22,986 nucleotides of DNA from an uncultured Bacilli bacterium (GTDB lineage: Bacteria; Bacillota_I; Bacilli_A; RF39; UBA660): the NCBI GenBank assembly GCA_944329505.1, contig CALVIJ010000002.1:1-22986 (forward strand), given 5' to 3'. The stretch's first letter is position 1. The number at the start of each line of letters is the position of its first letter. The notes beneath the pieces are model-generated. The model was not told where the DNA came from. It did not search any database and worked only from the letters and a program-made list of their open reading frames with translations. This document shows positions 21,201-22,986 of the stretch, piece by piece. The position numbers were made by a program, and so were the translations under genes.

Positions 21201-22738
21201 TGCCAGATATGGACTGTCCAAAATGTGGAACTAAATTAAATAAAGAGGGACAAGACATGCCATTCGCCACATTCTTAGGTTTCCATGCCGACAAAGTACC
21301 AGATATCGACTTAAACTTCTCAGACTTAAACCAAGCAGATGCCCACGAATATACTAAAGTATTATTCGGTGTTGACAACGTATATCGAGCTGGAACAATT
21401 GGTACTGTTGCCGATAAAACAGCTTTTGGATATGTCAAAGGTTACTGTGAAGATAAAGGAATTTCTATGCGTACTGCCGAAGTTGAAAGACTAGCCAAAG
21501 GATGTACCGGAGTTAAAAGAACAACTGGCCAGCACCCAGGAGGTATTGTCGTTATTCCAGGATATATGGATGTCTTTGATTTCACACCATTCCAATATCC
21601 AGCCGATGATGTATCCTCAGCTTGGCGAACAACTCACTTTGATTACCATGCCATCGACCAAGACGTCTTAAAGCTAGATATCTTAGGTCACTCAGGTCCA
21701 ACTAAACTAAGATTAATCCAAAATATAACTGGTGATGATGTTACTAAAGTACCATTAGATGATAAAGAAACAATGGGTATATTCCTATCACCAAAACCTC
21801 TAGGAGTTACCAAAGAACAAATCATGAATGATACAGGAACCTTAGGTATTCCAGAGTTTGGAACCCCATTTACTTTACAAATGGTCAAAGAAACTAAACC
21901 AAAAACCTTTGCCGAATTAGTTAAAATATCAGGTTTATCACATGGTACTGATGTTTGGAATGGTAACGCTAAAGATTTAATCGATCAAGGAGTTGTACCA
22001 TTCAGTGAAGTTATCGGATGTCGTGACGATATTATGGTTTACCTAATGTATCACGGTGTTGAACCGATAAAAGCTTTCAAAATAATGGAATTTGTTCGTA
22101 AAGGTAAAGCTTCAAAAGAACCAGAACAATGGGCTGAATATGTAGAAATCTTAAAAGCAGCCGACATTGAACCATGGTTTATCGAATCATGTAGAAAAAT
22201 CAAATACATGTTCCCAAAAGCTCATGCCGTAGCTTACGTAATCAATGCCTTTAGACTTGCATACTACAAAGTACATAAACCATCAGTTTATTATGCAGCT
22301 CAGTTCTCTGCAGAATATGATGACTTTGATATTGAATCTATGATTAAAGGTTATGAAGCTGTAAAGCAAAGAGTAATTGAAATAAATGAAAAAGGTTACG
22401 ATGCAACTAATAAAGAATCATCAGTCCTAGAATGTTTAAAAGTTGCTCTAGAAGCTTTAGCTCGAAATATCACATTTAAACCAATTGATTTATATAAAAG
22501 TCATTATCACGATTTTGTTATCGATGATGATGGAAACTTAATCCCACCATTTAGAGCCATTGATGGACTAGGTGAAGTAGTAGCTAAAAACATCGTAGAA
22601 GAAAGAGAAAAAAGAGAATTTATCAGTATAGAAGATTTACAAAAAAGAGCTAAATTATCATCAACACTAATAGAAAAACTTCGTTCAATGGGTATACTAG
22701 ATGGTATGGATGAATCTAGTCAATTAACATTATTTTAA
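18230..22738 (+). CDS. polC: DNA polymerase III alpha subunit, PolC type
   Basis: PolC is the main replicative DNA polymerase of low-GC Gram-positive bacteria, with built-in proofreading. The 1502-residue protein shows the full domain order: N-terminal domain (1-190), OB fold (about 200-295), a PHP domain starting at VELHAHTKMSQMDG (about 309) that is interrupted by a DnaQ-like 3'-5' exonuclease (FDLETTG near 404; HNAKFD; RGDYDAEG near 553), the PHP remainder, then the polymerase palm with GSRGSVGSS, the zinc site CPNC...CPKC (about 966-1002) and DIDLNFSD (about 1024). It ends in QLTLF (1498-1502), a beta-clamp-binding motif like the QLSLF end of Bacillus PolC. Exonuclease and polymerase residues appear intact. 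It is transcribed alone; the usual neighbours proS, rseP and dxr are not upstream. Confidence 0.98.
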   Translation: MDDKLQLLLTQIKVYDEEKKYFDGGKLEKIICNKAKDKYIFCLSLNNPLPLQTYLNFSQKLKQRFSSAKSIKSKITTNHFNIETLTEYYIHFLENYSKEAPLLKMFVDIPLKLDEDNLLIDLSNKAEEMKFNSIKETLTQNLNNTGFNVKVITRIDETKAQELREEIEKEKTKVIPKITEKKESPFIMGREITDEPTPINLVTFEMDNVTVDAKIFGIDIFESSKSNFKIITLKITDGTDSMYCKIFCREDDEFNKYKKSLKEGKYYIIRGYTKNDKYSGEIVLNARDINVSMKEDVKRKDEAERKRVELHAHTKMSQMDGVADEVKLVQTAMNWGHKAIAITDHNGCQAFPHVFNLVTKYNKGKEEKDKFKALYGTELTLIDDSVNIVLRPSDLNLLETTYVVFDLETTGFNAGGADSIIEIGAVKINNGEIIDRFDELINPGRKLPAKITELTNITDDMLKDKDNEENTVKRFKEWVGDLPMVAHNAKFDVSFIVMAHIKYNLGEFTNTVIDTLELSRALDTGYARHSLSALVKRYDVPWDESAHHRGDYDAEGTALVFHKMLKKLVSRNFETIKDLDKLVSKDEIHKYGSSYHVNILAKNKTGLKNLFKIISLANTKYLYKTPRILRSEIEKHREGLLIGSGCYESEIFRLARSKNDEELANLINFYDYVEVQPPAVYDHLLQMGDFTNKAELLEHIKKIIRVTKESGKLIVATGDVHQIEPEDRIYREIIVNQKVPGGGRHPLAKRDIKQIPLQHLRTTEEMLEDFSFLPKELAEEIVIDNPNKIANMIDIIEVIIDTGGIPFAPKIPNCTETTTDMVYDKAENIYGKPLPYNIEERLASELYGDEPLNTIKRLTPKDNLSEEEYQEKIHKRLNEVMRSYKEGVINLFKEENPNLTDDEIKNKMTGVIGANFDVIYLIAQKLVKKSNDDGYLVGSRGSVGSSLVATMMGITEVNALPPHYVCPNCKHSIFELDGKSLGADYGSGYDLPDMDCPKCGTKLNKEGQDMPFATFLGFHADKVPDIDLNFSDLNQADAHEYTKVLFGVDNVYRAGTIGTVADKTAFGYVKGYCEDKGISMRTAEVERLAKGCTGVKRTTGQHPGGIVVIPGYMDVFDFTPFQYPADDVSSAWRTTHFDYHAIDQDVLKLDILGHSGPTKLRLIQNITGDDVTKVPLDDKETMGIFLSPKPLGVTKEQIMNDTGTLGIPEFGTPFTLQMVKETKPKTFAELVKISGLSHGTDVWNGNAKDLIDQGVVPFSEVIGCRDDIMVYLMYHGVEPIKAFKIMEFVRKGKASKEPEQWAEYVEILKAADIEPWFIESCRKIKYMFPKAHAVAYVINAFRLAYYKVHKPSVYYAAQFSAEYDDFDIESMIKGYEAVKQRVIEINEKGYDATNKESSVLECLKVALEALARNITFKPIDLYKSHYHDFVIDDDGNLIPPFRAIDGLGEVVAKNIVEEREKREFISIEDLQKRAKLSSTLIEKLRSMGILDGMDESSQLTLF

Positions 22739-22772
22739 AAAGGTGTATTTCATAAAAGAAAGCACCTTTTTT
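22737..22772 (+). terminator. Intrinsic terminator of polC
   Basis: AAAAAGGTG (22737-22745) pairs with CACCTTTTT (22763-22771), with inner TTTC/GAAA pairing, followed by T to 22772. The stem starts within the stop codon TAA (22736-22738). Confidence 0.88.
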
Positions 22773-22884
22773 CTATAAATACCAAATGTAAGATTCTCCA
22801 AAGATTTCTAGATTTCGACAAAGTGTAAATAAATATTATTTTTTTATGATTTAAAAAGGAATAGTTATATTTTATGTCGTATGT

Positions 22885-22943
22885 TTTCTATAGAGGGTAA
22901 ACCTCTAATAGAAAGGCTAACTATTAAAAGTCAATAGCTTTTC
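22885..22943 (+). other. Structured non-coding stretch with two competing hairpins
   Basis: Hairpin A is TTTCTATAGAGG (22885-22896) with CCTCT-A-ATAGAAA (22902-22914), 12 pairs with one bulge. Hairpin B is GAAAGGCTA (22911-22919) with TAGCTTTTC (22935-22943), nine pairs. They share GAAA (22911-22914), so they cannot both form fully. I match it to no known RNA family; the rest of the 248 bases after polC shows no gene. It may be the leader of a gene beyond the window. Confidence 0.3.
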
Positions 22944-22986
22944 TAAAAAAATTGAAATTGGAAAAGAAACCCACGCCAAAAAGATT

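Noticed and set aside
22874..22900. Eight-codon leader peptide frame (MSYVFYRG) before the hairpins at 22885
   Set aside because: The nearest AAAGGA is about 12 bases from the ATG, too far, and the codons show no run of one amino acid as in attenuators.

Overview
This is a compact, AT-rich (roughly 30% G+C by eye) stretch of Bacillota chromosome. PolC, the delta subunit of RNA polymerase, DivIC, Veg and the sporulation proteins YabG, YabP, YabQ and GerQ together point to an endospore-forming member of class Bacilli, probably an uncultured low-GC lineage; the exact taxon is inference. Both class I release factors are present: RF2 with SPF and a programmed frameshift, RF1 with PVT. TGA terminates at least three genes, so the genetic code is the standard bacterial one and not the Mycoplasma code.

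Layout. 1-110: tail of an unrecognised gene. 193-3774: prfB (intact through a +1 frameshift), a YitT-family membrane protein, ftsE and ftsX, an overlapping operon similar to the Bacillus prfB-yvjA-ftsEX region. 3903-4364: a GNAT acetyltransferase. 4429-6958: yabG, veg, spoVG, yabP, yabQ and divIC, a condensed version of the Bacillus yabG...divIC region from which many usual intervening genes are absent. 6969-7916, minus strand: gerQ followed by lemA. 8011-9370: pduL and a UcpA-like dehydrogenase. 9443-10696: a Fic-domain protein with an unusual C-terminal half. 10738-12720, minus strand: a class A penicillin-binding protein. 12821-13698: a DUF1934 (YwiB-like) protein and rpoE (delta). 13999-15767: prfA and prmC. 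15836-18010: RNase R. 18230-22738: DNA polymerase III PolC. 22739-22986: terminator and a structured, non-coding stretch.

How it works together. The set is mostly core information processing and envelope biology: translation termination (RF2, RF1 and the methyltransferase that modifies their GGQ glutamine), replication (PolC), transcription (delta), RNA turnover (RNase R), division and peptidoglycan (FtsEX, DivIC, PBP1). A spore-envelope module (YabG, YabP, YabQ, GerQ, with SpoVG and Veg) is interleaved with it. Nearly every transcription unit has a recognisable vegetative promoter (often with an extended TGN -10), an AGGTGAT- or AGGAGG-type ribosome site, and an intrinsic terminator whose hairpin overlaps the stop codon.

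I see no mobile element, CRISPR array, tRNA or rRNA. The window is largely ordinary chromosome. The most unusual items are a DivIC with a second, C-terminal membrane anchor; a Fic protein with a possible degenerate papain/transglutaminase-like tail; a possible 42-residue membrane peptide antisense to the end of rpoE; a delta subunit without a lysine tract; shared CATATACT boxes before two sporulation genes; and the systematic overlap of stop codons with terminators.
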